Positions 17,160 through 25,674 of a DNA stretch of 64,000 bases are shown here, in pieces (position 1 is the first letter of the stretch; each line of letters starts with the position of its first letter). The stretch is from Acidovorax sp. Leaf160 (GTDB taxonomy: Bacteria; Pseudomonadota; Gammaproteobacteria; Burkholderiales; Burkholderiaceae_C): positions 29,499-93,498 of the forward strand of contig NZ_LMOV01000029.1 of NCBI RefSeq assembly GCF_001424265.1. The letters run 5' to 3'. The notes under the pieces are model-generated. The model did not search any database, was not told the origin of the DNA, and saw nothing but the letters and a program-made list of their open reading frames with translations. The translations under genes and the position numbers were made by a program.

Positions 17160-18026
17160 ATGAACACAGTCATTTTGGGTGGCGGCACGGTGGGACAGTG
17201 CTACGCACAGGCATTGGCGGCCCAGGGCCACACGATCAGCGGCTTTGCCGATCCGCAACCCGGCGAAGCGCTGCAGGCCCTTGCCGGCAGGCTCGGTGCC
17301 GGCCTGCACGCCGCGCCCGGCGCGTGGATGCTTGAGGCCGAGCTGGTGGTGAGCGCCGTCTTCGGCACCGTCGCGCTGGAGGTGGCTCGCCAGGCCTTCC
17401 CCCACCTGCAGCGCGGCGCGCTGTACGTCGACATGACCACGGCCGACCCCGACGACATGCGCCAGGCCGAGCAGGAGGCTGAAGCCTGCGGGCACCGCTT
17501 CGTCGACGTGGCCATCACCGGAGCCGTCAACCTGAGCGGCGCGCGCACGCCGCTGCTGTGCTCGGGCACGGCGGCGCAGGAAGTGGCGGCGCTGCTAGCC
17601 GCCTGCGGCGCCCCCATCCGCCCCGTGGGCGCGCGGCCGGGCGACGCCGCATCGCTCAAGCTGCTGCGCAGCATCTTCACCAAGGGCATGGAGGCGCTGG
17701 CCGTGGAATGCCTGGTGACCGCAGAGCAGAAGGGGCTGCGCGCCGAGCTGCACGACGTGCTGCTGGACATCGACCAGGGTTCGCTGCGCGAGACCATGGA
17801 GTCGATGGTGCGCACGCACATCCCGCATGCCGGCCGCCGCCGCAACGAGGTGGTCGAGGCCCAGCGCCAGATGCAGCTCTCCGGGGTGCAGCCGCTCGTG
17901 CTGCCCGCCGTGCAGCAGCTGTTCGAGCGCACCGTGCAGGGCCAGGCCGGAACGCCCTACGGCGGCAGCAGTACCGCCGACGCCCTGGCCTGGCTGGCCG
18001 CGCTGTCACGCACCGAACGCCCTTGA
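17160..18026 (+). CDS. NAD(P)-binding dehydrogenase, 6-phosphogluconate-dehydrogenase-like (DUF1932)
   Basis: The 288-residue protein starts MNTVILGGGTVGQCYAQAL, a Rossmann nucleotide-binding motif. It continues with the beta-hydroxyacid dehydrogenase layout (VVSAVFGTVALEVA, YVDMTTADPDDM) and a C-terminal helical domain with KLLRSIFTKGMEALAVECL, typical of the DUF1932 group. It probably oxidises a beta-hydroxy acid. It heads the cluster of two Bug proteins, a LigI-like hydrolase and a CHA-aldolase-like protein, so a role in catabolism of a branched or aromatic-derived acid is likely. The ATG at 17160 has no Shine-Dalgarno sequence; the TTG seven codons upstream is a less likely start. Confidence 0.82.
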   Translation: MNTVILGGGTVGQCYAQALAAQGHTISGFADPQPGEALQALAGRLGAGLHAAPGAWMLEAELVVSAVFGTVALEVARQAFPHLQRGALYVDMTTADPDDMRQAEQEAEACGHRFVDVAITGAVNLSGARTPLLCSGTAAQEVAALLAACGAPIRPVGARPGDAASLKLLRSIFTKGMEALAVECLVTAEQKGLRAELHDVLLDIDQGSLRETMESMVRTHIPHAGRRRNEVVEAQRQMQLSGVQPLVLPAVQQLFERTVQGQAGTPYGGSSTADALAWLAALSRTERP

Positions 18027-18074
18027 TTCCCTGCCCCTCAAGCCCCTCTAAAACGACTTCCGGAGACACGACCC

Positions 18075-19043
18075 ATGCGCCTTCTTCACCGCATCCTCGC
18101 CACCGCCTGCCTGCTGGCGGTGGGCGCCACCGCCCTCGCCCAGGACTACCCGGCCAAACCGATCAAGTTCATCGTTCCCTTCCCGCCCGGCGGCGGCACC
18201 GACAGCCTGACGCGGCTGATGGCCACCAAGCTGACCGACACCCTGAAGTGGACCGTCGTGGTCGACAACAAGCCGGGCGCTGGCGGCAACCTAGCGTTGG
18301 ACAGCACGGCCAAGGCGCCCGCCGACGGCTACACGCTGGTGATGGCGCAGACCGACAACGTGGTGCTGAACCCCCTGCTCTATTCCAAGCTCACCTACGA
18401 CCCCGTCAAGGACCTGATCCCCGTGGGCCTGGTCGCCAGCGGCCCGGCTGTGCTGGTGGTGCGGGCCGACTCGCCCTACAAGACGCTGGCCGACGTGATC
18501 GCGGCGGCCAAGGCCCAGCCGGGGCGCCTCACGTTCGCGTCGCCGGGCACCGGCACCGTGGCGCACCTGATCAGCGAGCTGTGGCAGAAAAGCTCCGGCA
18601 TGAAGCTCACGCACGTGCCCTACCGGGGCATGTCGCAGGCCCTGCCCGACCTGATCGGCGGCCAGGTGGACATGTACATGGGCTCCATTCCCACGCTGCA
18701 GAGCCACATCCAGGGCGGCAAGGTGCGGGCGCTGGGCGTCACCACCGCCAAGCGCTCACCCGTGCTGCCCAATGTGCCCACGTACACCGAATCGGGCATT
18801 GCCGGCGTGGAGCTGGCGAGCGTCTGGGGCGTGATGGCCCCGGCCGGCACCCCGCCCGAGGTGGTGAGCCGCGTGAACGCCGCCGTCAACCAGGTGCTGC
18901 AGCAGCCCGACACGCGCGCCAAGATCCTGGCGAGCGGCGCCGACATCCTGGGCAGCACGCCCAAGGAAATGGGCGAACTCTACGCCGCCGACCGGGCGCG
19001 CCTGGCCCCCGTGGTGCGCGATTCGGGAACCAAGCTCGACTGA
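18075..19043 (+). CDS. Bug/TctC tripartite tricarboxylate-type solute-binding protein
   Basis: The 322-residue precursor has a signal peptide (MRLLHRILATACLLAVGATALA) cut before QDYPAKPI. The family signature KFIVPFPPGGGTDSLTR follows, with KPGAGGN, DGYTL and the C-terminal LGVTTAKRSPVLPNVPTYTE. Bug proteins are periplasmic binders of carboxylates and amides and often also sense them for regulation. No TctA/TctB membrane genes are nearby. A GGAG ribosome binding site precedes the ATG. It is the first of two adjacent paralogues in the cluster, and the second follows after 40 bases. Confidence 0.93.
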   Translation: MRLLHRILATACLLAVGATALAQDYPAKPIKFIVPFPPGGGTDSLTRLMATKLTDTLKWTVVVDNKPGAGGNLALDSTAKAPADGYTLVMAQTDNVVLNPLLYSKLTYDPVKDLIPVGLVASGPAVLVVRADSPYKTLADVIAAAKAQPGRLTFASPGTGTVAHLISELWQKSSGMKLTHVPYRGMSQALPDLIGGQVDMYMGSIPTLQSHIQGGKVRALGVTTAKRSPVLPNVPTYTESGIAGVELASVWGVMAPAGTPPEVVSRVNAAVNQVLQQPDTRAKILASGADILGSTPKEMGELYAADRARLAPVVRDSGTKLD

Positions 19044-19083
19044 ACCGCCCAGCCCCTCCGCCCGCTCCCACCCCGCACAGACC

Positions 19084-20034
19084 ATGCAGACACTCCGCAC
19101 CCTCTTCTTCGGCGCGATCCTCGCCGCCCTGGCGGCCAGCGCCGCCGCGCAGGACTTCAAGAATCCGATCAAGATCGTCGTGCCCTTCGCGCCCGGCGGC
19201 GCTACCGATGCCCTGGCGCGGCTGCTGGGCCCACGGCTGAGCAAGGCGCTGTCCCAGACCGTCGTCATCGAGAACAAACCCGGCGCGAGCGGCCAGATCG
19301 GCACCGCGTTTGTCAAGGCGGCCGCGCCGGATGGCGCCACCTTCCTGCTGGCGCTCGACCATTCTGTCGTCGTCGTGCCGATCCTCACGCCCAGCGCGGG
19401 CTACGACGCGATGCGGGACTTCGTTGCGGTCGGCCAGGTGGCCCGCTTCCAGTGGACCTTCGCCGTGCCGCTCAGCGGCTCCGCCAGGACGCTGCCGGAA
19501 TTCGTCGACGCGGTGCGCAACAACCCGCAGCTGGGCAACTACGGCGTGCCCCTCATCGGCGGTGTGCCGGACATCATCGGCGCGGCCATCAGCCGGAAGG
19601 CCGGTGTGAGGATGGAGGCCATCGCCTTCGGCGGCTCGGCCCAGATGATGCCGCAGCTGATCGGCGGGCAGCTGGCCTCGGGCGTGACCGGCGAGCCCGA
19701 AGGCGTGACCATGTCGCGGGGCGGCAAGGTGCGCATCCTGGCGATTTCGGGCGGCAAGCGCTCGGCGCTGCTGCCGGGAGTTCCGACGTTCGAGGAATTG
19801 GGCTTCAGCGGCGTGAACGTGAGCAGCTTCAACGCCTTCTTCGCGCCCAAGGGCCTGCCCACGCCGCTGGCCGAGAAATTCAATGCCGCGTTGCGCAGCG
19901 TGCTGAAAGACCCCGAGGTGCAGGCCCGCGTGCAGGACATGTCCCTGGAACTCGCGCCCACGGACCTGGAGCAGTCCGCCGCAGAACTCGCCAAGTCCTA
20001 CCAGTTCTGGCACGCCGCCAAGCCCACTCCATGA
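19084..20034 (+). CDS. Bug/TctC solute-binding protein, second paralogue
   Basis: The 316-residue product repeats the layout of its neighbour: signal peptide (LFFGAILAALAASAAA), KIVVPFAPGGATDALARLLG, ENKPGASGQIG, DGATFLL and RILAISGGKRSALLPGVPT. It differs enough from the first copy to suggest a different ligand or a sensory role. Its stop overlaps the ATG of the amidohydrolase (ATGA), so it is coupled to the catabolic enzymes and probably delivers or senses their substrate. Confidence 0.92.
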   Translation: MQTLRTLFFGAILAALAASAAAQDFKNPIKIVVPFAPGGATDALARLLGPRLSKALSQTVVIENKPGASGQIGTAFVKAAAPDGATFLLALDHSVVVVPILTPSAGYDAMRDFVAVGQVARFQWTFAVPLSGSARTLPEFVDAVRNNPQLGNYGVPLIGGVPDIIGAAISRKAGVRMEAIAFGGSAQMMPQLIGGQLASGVTGEPEGVTMSRGGKVRILAISGGKRSALLPGVPTFEELGFSGVNVSSFNAFFAPKGLPTPLAEKFNAALRSVLKDPEVQARVQDMSLELAPTDLEQSAAELAKSYQFWHAAKPTP

Positions 20035-20936
20035 CGCAGCAAGCGGCCCACCCAGCGGAACCGGGGGCGGTGCCGATCGACGTTCCCGCCGGGGCGTGCG
20101 ACTGCCACATGCACCTGTTCGACCCGGCCGTGCCCTTCGTGCCGGGCGCCGTGCTACGGCCCGGCGAGGCGAACGCCGGGCAGTATCTGCGGCTGATGCG
20201 CCGCCTCGGCATCGGCCGCAACGTGCTGGTGCAGCCTTCCAGCTACGGGCGAGACCACCGCGTGCTGCTGGCCGGCCTGCGCCGCCTGGGCGACAGCGCC
20301 CGGGGCATCGCGGTCATCGACCCGCTCACCCCTGCGGACGAGCTGCTGGAGTTGCGCGACCACGGCGTCGTGGGCGTGCGGTTCAACCTGGTGCAGGCCG
20401 GTGCCCCGACGGCCGACATGCTGGAGCCGGTGGCCCGCCTGATCCAGCCGTTCGGCTGGCACATCCAGCTGCATGCGCACTCCGGCGACCTGATCGGCCT
20501 GGCGGACCGTCTCCTCGCATTGCCCGTGCCGGTGGTGATCGACCACTTCGCGCGCCTGCATGCCGATGTCGCTTCCACCGGGCATGCCGAACGGGTCGAG
20601 GCGACGGTGGCCCGCCTGCTGGCCAGCCGGCGCGTGTGGCTCAAGCTCTCCGCGCCCTACATCGCGGCGCCGGGTTCCCCGCCGCAGGCGGCGCTGGGCG
20701 GCTTCGTGCGCCGGCTGGCCGATGCCTCGCTGGACCAACTGGTCTGGGGCACGGATTGGCCCCACGTCACGGCACCGGACGCACCCGACGACGCGGCGCT
20801 CATGCAGCTGCTGGCGCACTGGTTCTCGCCAGGCGAGCGTCAGCGCGTGCTGGTCGAAAACCCCGCCCGCCTCTACCGCTTTCCCGCACCCCTGACTGCG
20901 CCCGCACCCGGTGCTTCCCTGCCTGTTCCACTCTGA
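20031..20936 (+). CDS. Amidohydrolase-2 family hydrolase (LigI-like)
   Basis: The 301-residue protein is a TIM-barrel hydrolase of the amidohydrolase_2 family. It has the first-strand metal/ligand motif DCHMHLFDP, HIQLHAHSGD, VVIDHFAR and the terminal GTDWPH, which together are typical of 2-pyrone-4,6-dicarboxylate hydrolase (LigI) and 4-sulfomuconolactone hydrolase. Those enzymes open lactones of aromatic catabolism. It is translationally coupled to the second Bug gene and followed after 11 bases by an RraA/CHA-aldolase-like gene. This matches the hydrolase-aldolase logic of the 4,5-cleavage pathway. The dioxygenase and OMA hydratase genes of that pathway are not in the window, so the true substrate is open. 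Confidence 0.83.
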   Translation: MTQQAAHPAEPGAVPIDVPAGACDCHMHLFDPAVPFVPGAVLRPGEANAGQYLRLMRRLGIGRNVLVQPSSYGRDHRVLLAGLRRLGDSARGIAVIDPLTPADELLELRDHGVVGVRFNLVQAGAPTADMLEPVARLIQPFGWHIQLHAHSGDLIGLADRLLALPVPVVIDHFARLHADVASTGHAERVEATVARLLASRRVWLKLSAPYIAAPGSPPQAALGGFVRRLADASLDQLVWGTDWPHVTAPDAPDDAALMQLLAHWFSPGERQRVLVENPARLYRFPAPLTAPAPGASLPVPL

Positions 20937-20947
20937 TTGCACACACC

Positions 20948-21622
20948 ATGATCGGTCTTCAAATTCTCAAGCGCCAGCGCTCCGTCAGCCTCGACCTCGC
21001 CCAGCGTTACCTGGAGGTTCCCGTCGCCAACGTGAGCGACTGCATGGCCCGCATGACGGCCGGCGGCGCCCGCCTGCGGCCCATGCATGCGGGCGGCCGC
21101 ATGGCCGGCCCGGCACTCACCATCAAGACCCGCCCGGGCGACAATCTGATGATCCACAAGGCCTTGCAGCTGGCCCGCCCCGGCGACGTGATCGTGGTGG
21201 ATGCGGGCGGCGACCTCACCAACGCGCTGATCGGCGAGATCATGGTGGGCGACGCGATGCGCCGGCAGCTCGGCGGCATCGTCATCCATGGCGCGATCCG
21301 CGATGCGGCCTGGATCCGGGCCGGCAGCTTTCCGGTGTTCGCGGCGGGCGTCACGCACCGCGGGCCCTACAAGGATGGGCCGGGCGAGATCAACGTGCCC
21401 ATCGCCATCGACGGCATGGTGATCGAGCCGGGCGACCTGGTGATCGGTGACGACGACGGCCTGCTGTGCGTGCCCTTCGCCCAGGCCGAGGCGTTGCTGG
21501 AGGCCGCGCACCACAAGCAGGTGATCGAGGCAAAGATGGTGGCCGACATCGCGGCAGGCACGTACAGCGCGCCCTGGATCGACGAGACGCTCAAGCGCCT
21601 GGGCTGTCCGGTCGAACGCTGA
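20948..21622 (+). CDS. RraA-like / 4-carboxy-4-hydroxy-2-oxoadipate aldolase-family protein
   Basis: The 224-residue protein has the RraA/HMG-CHA aldolase fold. It carries VANVSDCMARM near the N-terminus, GDVIVVDAGG, the GE..MVGDAMR helix and IHGAIRDAAWI with the conserved Arg118-Asp119 pair that binds pyruvate and metal. Class II pyruvate aldolases of this group cleave 4-carboxy-4-hydroxy-2-oxoadipate or HMG to pyruvate and an oxo-acid. The neighbouring LigI-like hydrolase supports an aldolase role over RNase E inhibition. Its last 32 bases overlap the convergent GntR gene. Confidence 0.8.
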   Translation: MIGLQILKRQRSVSLDLAQRYLEVPVANVSDCMARMTAGGARLRPMHAGGRMAGPALTIKTRPGDNLMIHKALQLARPGDVIVVDAGGDLTNALIGEIMVGDAMRRQLGGIVIHGAIRDAAWIRAGSFPVFAAGVTHRGPYKDGPGEINVPIAIDGMVIEPGDLVIGDDDGLLCVPFAQAEALLEAAHHKQVIEAKMVADIAAGTYSAPWIDETLKRLGCPVER

Positions 21623-22283
21623 GGGCGGCGTCCTCGGGCGCCGAGGCCACGCGCTGCATCTCGAACCGCAGGAACGATGCACGCAGGTGGAAAGCCATGG
21701 CCTGCTCGGCATGGCGCCGGTCCCGGCGCTGGATGGCCTGGGTGACCTGGCGGTGGTGCTCGACGCTGTTGAGCATGTCCTGCTCCGTGTAGAAGTAGAA
21801 CGAGCCGATCATGATCGGCATGTCGAGGAAGTTCTGCAGCATGGCCTTCAGGCGGCCCGAGCGGGCGGCCTCGACCAGCAGATGGTGGAAGCGGTTGTTC
21901 ACCGCCTGGATGCGCGCCAGCCGGTCATCCTTGCGCGACTTCACCCAGTCGAGCATCTCGTCGTTGAGCGCCTCCATCTCGGCCACCTGCTCGGGCGTCG
22001 CCCGCTCGGCGGCGAGGCCCGCCGCATGGGGCTCCAGCAGCATGCGCAGCTCGAACACCTCGGCCACGTCCCAGCGCGTCCATTCCGCCACGGTGGCGCC
22101 GCGCGCGGCGGCCACCAGCAGGCCGTCTTCCACCAGGCGCTGCAGCGCCGCGCGCACGGGTGTGCGGCTCACCTTCATCTCTTCGGCAATGTGCTCCTCG
22201 CGCAGCCGGGCGCCCGGCGTGTAGTAGCCGGACATGAGGCGGCGGCGCAGGTCGGCGTAGAGGGTGTCGGATAGTTTGGCCAT
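21591..22283 (-). CDS. GntR-family transcriptional regulator (FCD type)
   Basis: The 230-residue protein has an N-terminal winged helix: LYADLRRRLMSGYYTPGARL and EEMKVSRTPVRAALQRLVEDG. An FCD effector domain follows (VFELRMLLEPHAAGLAAERAT ... HHLLVEAARSG ... HHRQVTQAIQRRD), with His residues that normally coordinate a metal and carboxylate ligand. FCD regulators respond to organic acids and usually repress the adjacent catabolic operon. It is convergent with that operon, and the two 3' ends overlap. Candidate operators are the palindromes near 17055-17158. Confidence 0.9.
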   Translation of the reverse strand: MAKLSDTLYADLRRRLMSGYYTPGARLREEHIAEEMKVSRTPVRAALQRLVEDGLLVAAARGATVAEWTRWDVAEVFELRMLLEPHAAGLAAERATPEQVAEMEALNDEMLDWVKSRKDDRLARIQAVNNRFHHLLVEAARSGRLKAMLQNFLDMPIMIGSFYFYTEQDMLNSVEHHRQVTQAIQRRDRRHAEQAMAFHLRASFLRFEMQRVASAPEDAALSVRPDSPGA

Positions 22284-22354
22284 GGCGTGGGCGGCAGGAA
22301 AGGCAGCGGCGGCGGTGGCCGCGTCAGGCGCGATTGTCGTGCAGGCTCGCGCCG

Positions 22355-23407
22355 TCACTGCCCAACGGGCTGCGCGCCTCCCGGCGTGCCACAGGCGTGG
22401 CAGAACCGCGCGAAGGCACTCTTGCGGGTGCTGCAGCAGCTGCAATGGTCGAAGAGGCCGATGCCGCAGTGCGGGCAGAAGTCGATAGCCTCGTTCTTCA
22501 GATCGACGGCGCGCTCGCAGCCGGGGCAGACGCCCTTGGCCAGCCGGGCCAGGGCCACGTCGTAGCTCAGCTCCTTGCGGCGCTCCTGGTCGGGCAGGGC
22601 CTCGGCCTGGCGCTGGCGTTCGAGGTAGCGGTTGAGCGCCACGATGGCATAGCGGCCCACCAGCACGGTGACGATGATGCCGACCGCGTAGCGCACATAG
22701 CCGCCGTAGCTGGGCAAATAGGGCACCAGCTCGACGAAGAAGGCGAACAGCGCGAAGAAGATGAAGCCCCAGACGAAAGGCCAGTAGGTGCTCTTGCGCT
22801 TTTTCGCAAAGAGCCAGCCGGCGGCGATCAGCAGCGGCAGGGTCAGCGCCAGCCGGTAGAGGAACACGCGCAGCTCGACCTTGCGCATCTCCTGCTGCAT
22901 GCGCTGGTAGCCGCTGTCCTCCACCGCGCTCAGCCGCTGGCGTGCGGCGGCAGCACCCTGGCGCGCATCGAGATGCGCCTGCTGCTGCGCCTGCACGGCC
23001 TGCTGCGCCTGGCGCTCGCGCTGCGTGAGGGCGTCCAGCGCCTGCGTGCGGCGCACCACCTCGGGGTTGTGCTCGGCCTGCTGCGTGGCGCTGCGGGTGG
23101 CCAGCCAGTTGTCGAAGGTTTCGCGCTCGGCGGCGGTTGCGCTGCGCGCCTTGTCGTGCTGCAGGCGGGCCTGTTCCAGCGCGGTCTCTGCGGCGGACTG
23201 GGCGCGTTCGGCGGCGGCGACCTGCGCGCGCAGCGCCTCGGCGGCGTTCCGGTCGAGGTAGTCGTCGAGCTGCAATGGCGCCTCGACGCGCGGCAGGTCG
23301 CCCACCACCGTGCCGCCCAGGCCGATCAGGAAGCCGGCGAACACCAGCGCCACCAGCCACAGGCCGCGGCGGAACCATTTCTCGGACAGACGCAAACCTT
23401 TGCTCAT
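22355..23407 (-). CDS. Membrane protein with coiled coil and zinc ribbons
   Basis: This 350-residue protein is not one I can name. A transmembrane helix lies at residues 14-36. A long Ala/Gln/Arg-rich coiled coil follows (about 50-170, ARG..AERAQSAAETALEQ). Two to three further helices come next (LALTLPLLIAAGWLF, FIFFALFAFFVELV, YAVGIIVTVLVG). A C-terminal cytosolic part holds four paired cysteines: CPGC, CPHC, CSCC and CHAC, giving two zinc ribbons. The zinc ribbons suggest interaction with nucleic acid or protein partners at the membrane. It follows the dispersed repeat copy 3 and stands next to the DUF2145 operon, but is probably independent. Confidence 0.8.
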   Translation of the reverse strand: MSKGLRLSEKWFRRGLWLVALVFAGFLIGLGGTVVGDLPRVEAPLQLDDYLDRNAAEALRAQVAAAERAQSAAETALEQARLQHDKARSATAAERETFDNWLATRSATQQAEHNPEVVRRTQALDALTQRERQAQQAVQAQQQAHLDARQGAAAARQRLSAVEDSGYQRMQQEMRKVELRVFLYRLALTLPLLIAAGWLFAKKRKSTYWPFVWGFIFFALFAFFVELVPYLPSYGGYVRYAVGIIVTVLVGRYAIVALNRYLERQRQAEALPDQERRKELSYDVALARLAKGVCPGCERAVDLKNEAIDFCPHCGIGLFDHCSCCSTRKSAFARFCHACGTPGGAQPVGQ

Positions 23408-23420
23408 GCGGACTCCTTGC

Positions 23421-23490
23421 TTGATGCTATGATTTTTATAGCTAAACGCGCTTTATTGACGAGCGCCCGAGGCCATTTTGACGATAATTT
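23421..23490 (+). repeat. Dispersed GCTAT/ATAGC repeat, copy 3
   Basis: This copy carries GCTAT (23426-23430) and ATAGC (23438-23442) flanking a 7-base loop, then ACGCGCTTTATTGACGAGCGC, which folds as a second hairpin, and the tail GAGGCCATTTTGACGATAA. It lies 13 bases upstream of the start of the zinc-ribbon gene and 24 bases after the stop of the DUF2145 gene, so it occupies almost the whole intergenic space. Confidence 0.8.
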
Positions 23491-23514
23491 CAGGCCCGTG
23501 CCGGCCCTGCTGCT

Positions 23515-24360
23515 TCAGGGCCCGGCCTGCAGCGACACCGGCGCGCCGGCCAGCTGCGCGCGCTGCAGCCATGTGAAGACCGAGTCCACCGTGACGGTTT
23601 CGATGCGGTCGGCGAAGCGCTTCTCGTTGGGATGGTCGTCGAACGCCACGTTGGCCGACGTGACGCGGCCGCCGAGCCGGGTCAGCGGACCGATCTTCAT
23701 CGCGGCGGGCTCGTAGCCCTTGAACTGCAGCCAGGCCTGCGCCTGGCTGCGCGTGCGGAGCGTGACCGGCTCCATGGCCGCCGCCAGGGTTTCCAGCGCC
23801 CACTGGTTGGATTGCTGGTAGCGGGTGCCCCAGGCGTAGCTGACCATGCTGTAGGCGGGCTCGTGCAGGGCCTTGACGCGGCTGGCGTCGGTCAGCGGGG
23901 TGAGCACGTGCTGCTGCACGGCCGGCGTGGGCACGGCCCAGGCCGCTTCGTAGCGCCAGAGGTCGTCGAGGAAGAAGTCACCCAGGCCCTGGCGGTACAC
24001 GTGGGCCACCGCCGTGCCGCAGGCGTTGAGCTTGTGCACCACGCGCCAGGGGCCTTCGGGCGTGCGGTAGGCCCAGCCCAGGTGCGACCAGCGCAGGCCG
24101 TATTTCGACAGGTCCTGCCCCGCACGCGCCAGCACCACCACACGGGTGCCGGAGCGCGCGAATTCGGCATCGAGCGCGCGGGCCGTGCGCTCGGCCAGTT
24201 GCATGCCGCGCTCGATGACCTGCGCCGAGGGCTGGCGCTGCTCGCACGAGCGCCCGGCATGCGCTGTGCCCACGAGGGCCGGCGCGGCGGTCAGGGCCGC
24301 CACCAGCCAGGGCAGGCTGCGCCGGGCGATGCAAGCGACCGGGGAGGCAAGGCGCTGCAT
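23515..24360 (-). CDS. DUF2145 exported protein
   Basis: The 281-residue precursor has a signal peptide (residues 1-31, cut after AHA) and the features of DUF2145. These include RVVVLARAGQDLSKYGLRWS, HLGWAYRTPEGPWRVVHKLN, CGTAVAHVYRQGLGDFFLDD and YSMVSYAWGTRYQQSNQWAL, which has an NlpC/P60-like look but no assigned activity. Its ATG overlaps the stop of the upstream exported protein gene (TGATG), so the two are co-translated. The pair probably works in the periplasm; the function is unknown. Confidence 0.82.
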   Translation of the reverse strand: MQRLASPVACIARRSLPWLVAALTAAPALVGTAHAGRSCEQRQPSAQVIERGMQLAERTARALDAEFARSGTRVVVLARAGQDLSKYGLRWSHLGWAYRTPEGPWRVVHKLNACGTAVAHVYRQGLGDFFLDDLWRYEAAWAVPTPAVQQHVLTPLTDASRVKALHEPAYSMVSYAWGTRYQQSNQWALETLAAAMEPVTLRTRSQAQAWLQFKGYEPAAMKIGPLTRLGGRVTSANVAFDDHPNEKRFADRIETVTVDSVFTWLQRAQLAGAPVSLQAGP

Positions 24361-24827
24361 CACAGACGCTCGTTGTGCAGCAGGGCACGGCCCAGGGCGT
24401 TGGGCACGAAGGCCAGCACCTCGCCGGCCGCCGAAAGAATGACGCCCGACGCGATCGAGCTGCAGGTCACCACCGTGCCCACACCCTGCGCGACGGCCGA
24501 AGCCGCACGGCCGCTGACTTCGATGCTGGCCTGCGCGCCGTCGGACGCGCGCTCCAGCAGGTACACGGTGCCGGTGGCCGACGCCTGCACGGCTTTCACC
24601 GTGAGCACCGCACCGCCCACCGATAGGGCCACCGGCAAGGTCGCCACCGCCCCGGCGACTGCCGAGCCGGCACCCACCGAGCCGACCACCGATGCCACGG
24701 GCATCAGCGACAGTGCGGCGGAAGCCTCGCTTTGCGCGTGCGCAGGGCCGGCCGCTGCGCACCAGCCACAGGCCAGCGCAAGCGCGGCGCGCGCCAGGGC
24801 GGAACGGAACAGGGTCGAATGCATCAT
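24360..24827 (-). CDS. Small exported protein of unknown function
   Basis: The 155-residue product has a signal peptide ending in AGPAHA-Q near residue 31. A mature part rich in Ala, Ser, Val and Gly (SLMPVASVVGSVGAGSAVAG) follows, then a short strand region TGTVYLLERASDGAQASIEV and the tail LGRALLHNERL. The composition suggests a membrane-associated or beta-rich periplasmic protein. I do not recognise the family. It is directly coupled to the DUF2145 gene, and the two are likely partners. Confidence 0.72.
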   Translation of the reverse strand: MMHSTLFRSALARAALALACGWCAAAGPAHAQSEASAALSLMPVASVVGSVGAGSAVAGAVATLPVALSVGGAVLTVKAVQASATGTVYLLERASDGAQASIEVSGRAASAVAQGVGTVVTCSSIASGVILSAAGEVLAFVPNALGRALLHNERL

Positions 24828-24917
24828 GGGGTGGCCTCCTTCAGATCGGTAGGGGCGACGGGAGCGCTGGGGTGGGTGGGAGCCGACGGGGCATGGCGAA
24901 GGTGCTGCTGCATCGGT

Positions 24918-25406
24918 TCACTCGCCCGCCTCAGGCGACTGGGCCGCGTCCCGCCGGCCCTGCAGCCGGGCCTCGGCCAGATCGGCCTCGTGGCGGTCGC
25001 GCAGCATCTTAGCCAGCGTGAAGGCGGTGGTGATGAGGTAGAGCCAGCCCACGCCCAGAAAGGCTTTGTAGGTCACATTGATTTGCATACCGAGCAGCCC
25101 CCAGCCCGTCAGCCCCATGGCCACCGCGAAGCCGCCCCAGACGACGAGCTTCCAGAGCGGTGTGTCGCCCCCGCCCCGGCGCGCGGCGCTTTCGCTGTCG
25201 CGCACGAACTTCGCCAGCACGAAGGCCGCCGACAGGCAGAACACATAACCCATCACCATGAAGGCCCGCTCCAGTTGCGCGCCAGGCAGCCACGCCAGCC
25301 CCACGGCGCAGAGGAACACGGCCAGGCCGAACGATACCCAGACCTGCAGCTGCCAGGCACGGGTGTCACGCTGAACAGGAAAAGACGCGGATGCGGCGGA
25401 AGGCAT
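24918..25406 (-). CDS. YiaA/YiaB-type inner membrane protein
   Basis: The 162-residue protein contains two copies of the YiaAB two-helix unit. The first is WVSFGLAVFLCAVGLAWLPG ... AAFVLAKFVRD and the second WGGFAVAMGLTGWGLLGMQI ... TAFTLAKMLRD, giving four membrane helices in an internal duplication. The role of the family is unknown. I chose the ATG at 25406 because it starts a short hydrophilic arm before the first helix; the longer frame upstream has no membrane-protein character. It lies behind the divergent reductase gene at 25675. Confidence 0.82.
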   Translation of the reverse strand: MPSAASASFPVQRDTRAWQLQVWVSFGLAVFLCAVGLAWLPGAQLERAFMVMGYVFCLSAAFVLAKFVRDSESAARRGGGDTPLWKLVVWGGFAVAMGLTGWGLLGMQINVTYKAFLGVGWLYLITTAFTLAKMLRDRHEADLAEARLQGRRDAAQSPEAGE

Positions 25407-25674
25407 GAAGGTGGTGGCCGCTCGGGCCGTGGTGGAACACAGGCCACATGGTGGCGGTGCGATGCGCTGGCGGCCCCAGCGAATGCCGCCGGTGGCCTGA
25501 GACATGCTGGCCGGTATCGATTTCCAATACTTTCTGCCCTGCCCAAGCCCCCACAGCGGCACCGCGCGCTGAATCTGGGCGACAGGTGCCGGCGGTCGGG
25601 CGTCTGACAATCGCGTCCACCCACGGCAGCCCGTACGGCCGCCTCCACCTTTGCCCCGTTATGGAGACCCCCGC

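Noticed and set aside
17160-21622. Complete protocatechuate 4,5-cleavage (lig) pathway
   Set aside because: Only LigI-like and LigK-like members are recognisable. Dioxygenase (ligAB), dehydrogenase of the LigC type and OMA hydratase (ligJ) are absent.
20948-21622. RNase E inhibitor RraA
   Set aside because: The longer length (224 residues) and the neighbouring LigI-like hydrolase and Bug genes favour the CHA/HMG aldolase branch of the family, although the fold is shared.
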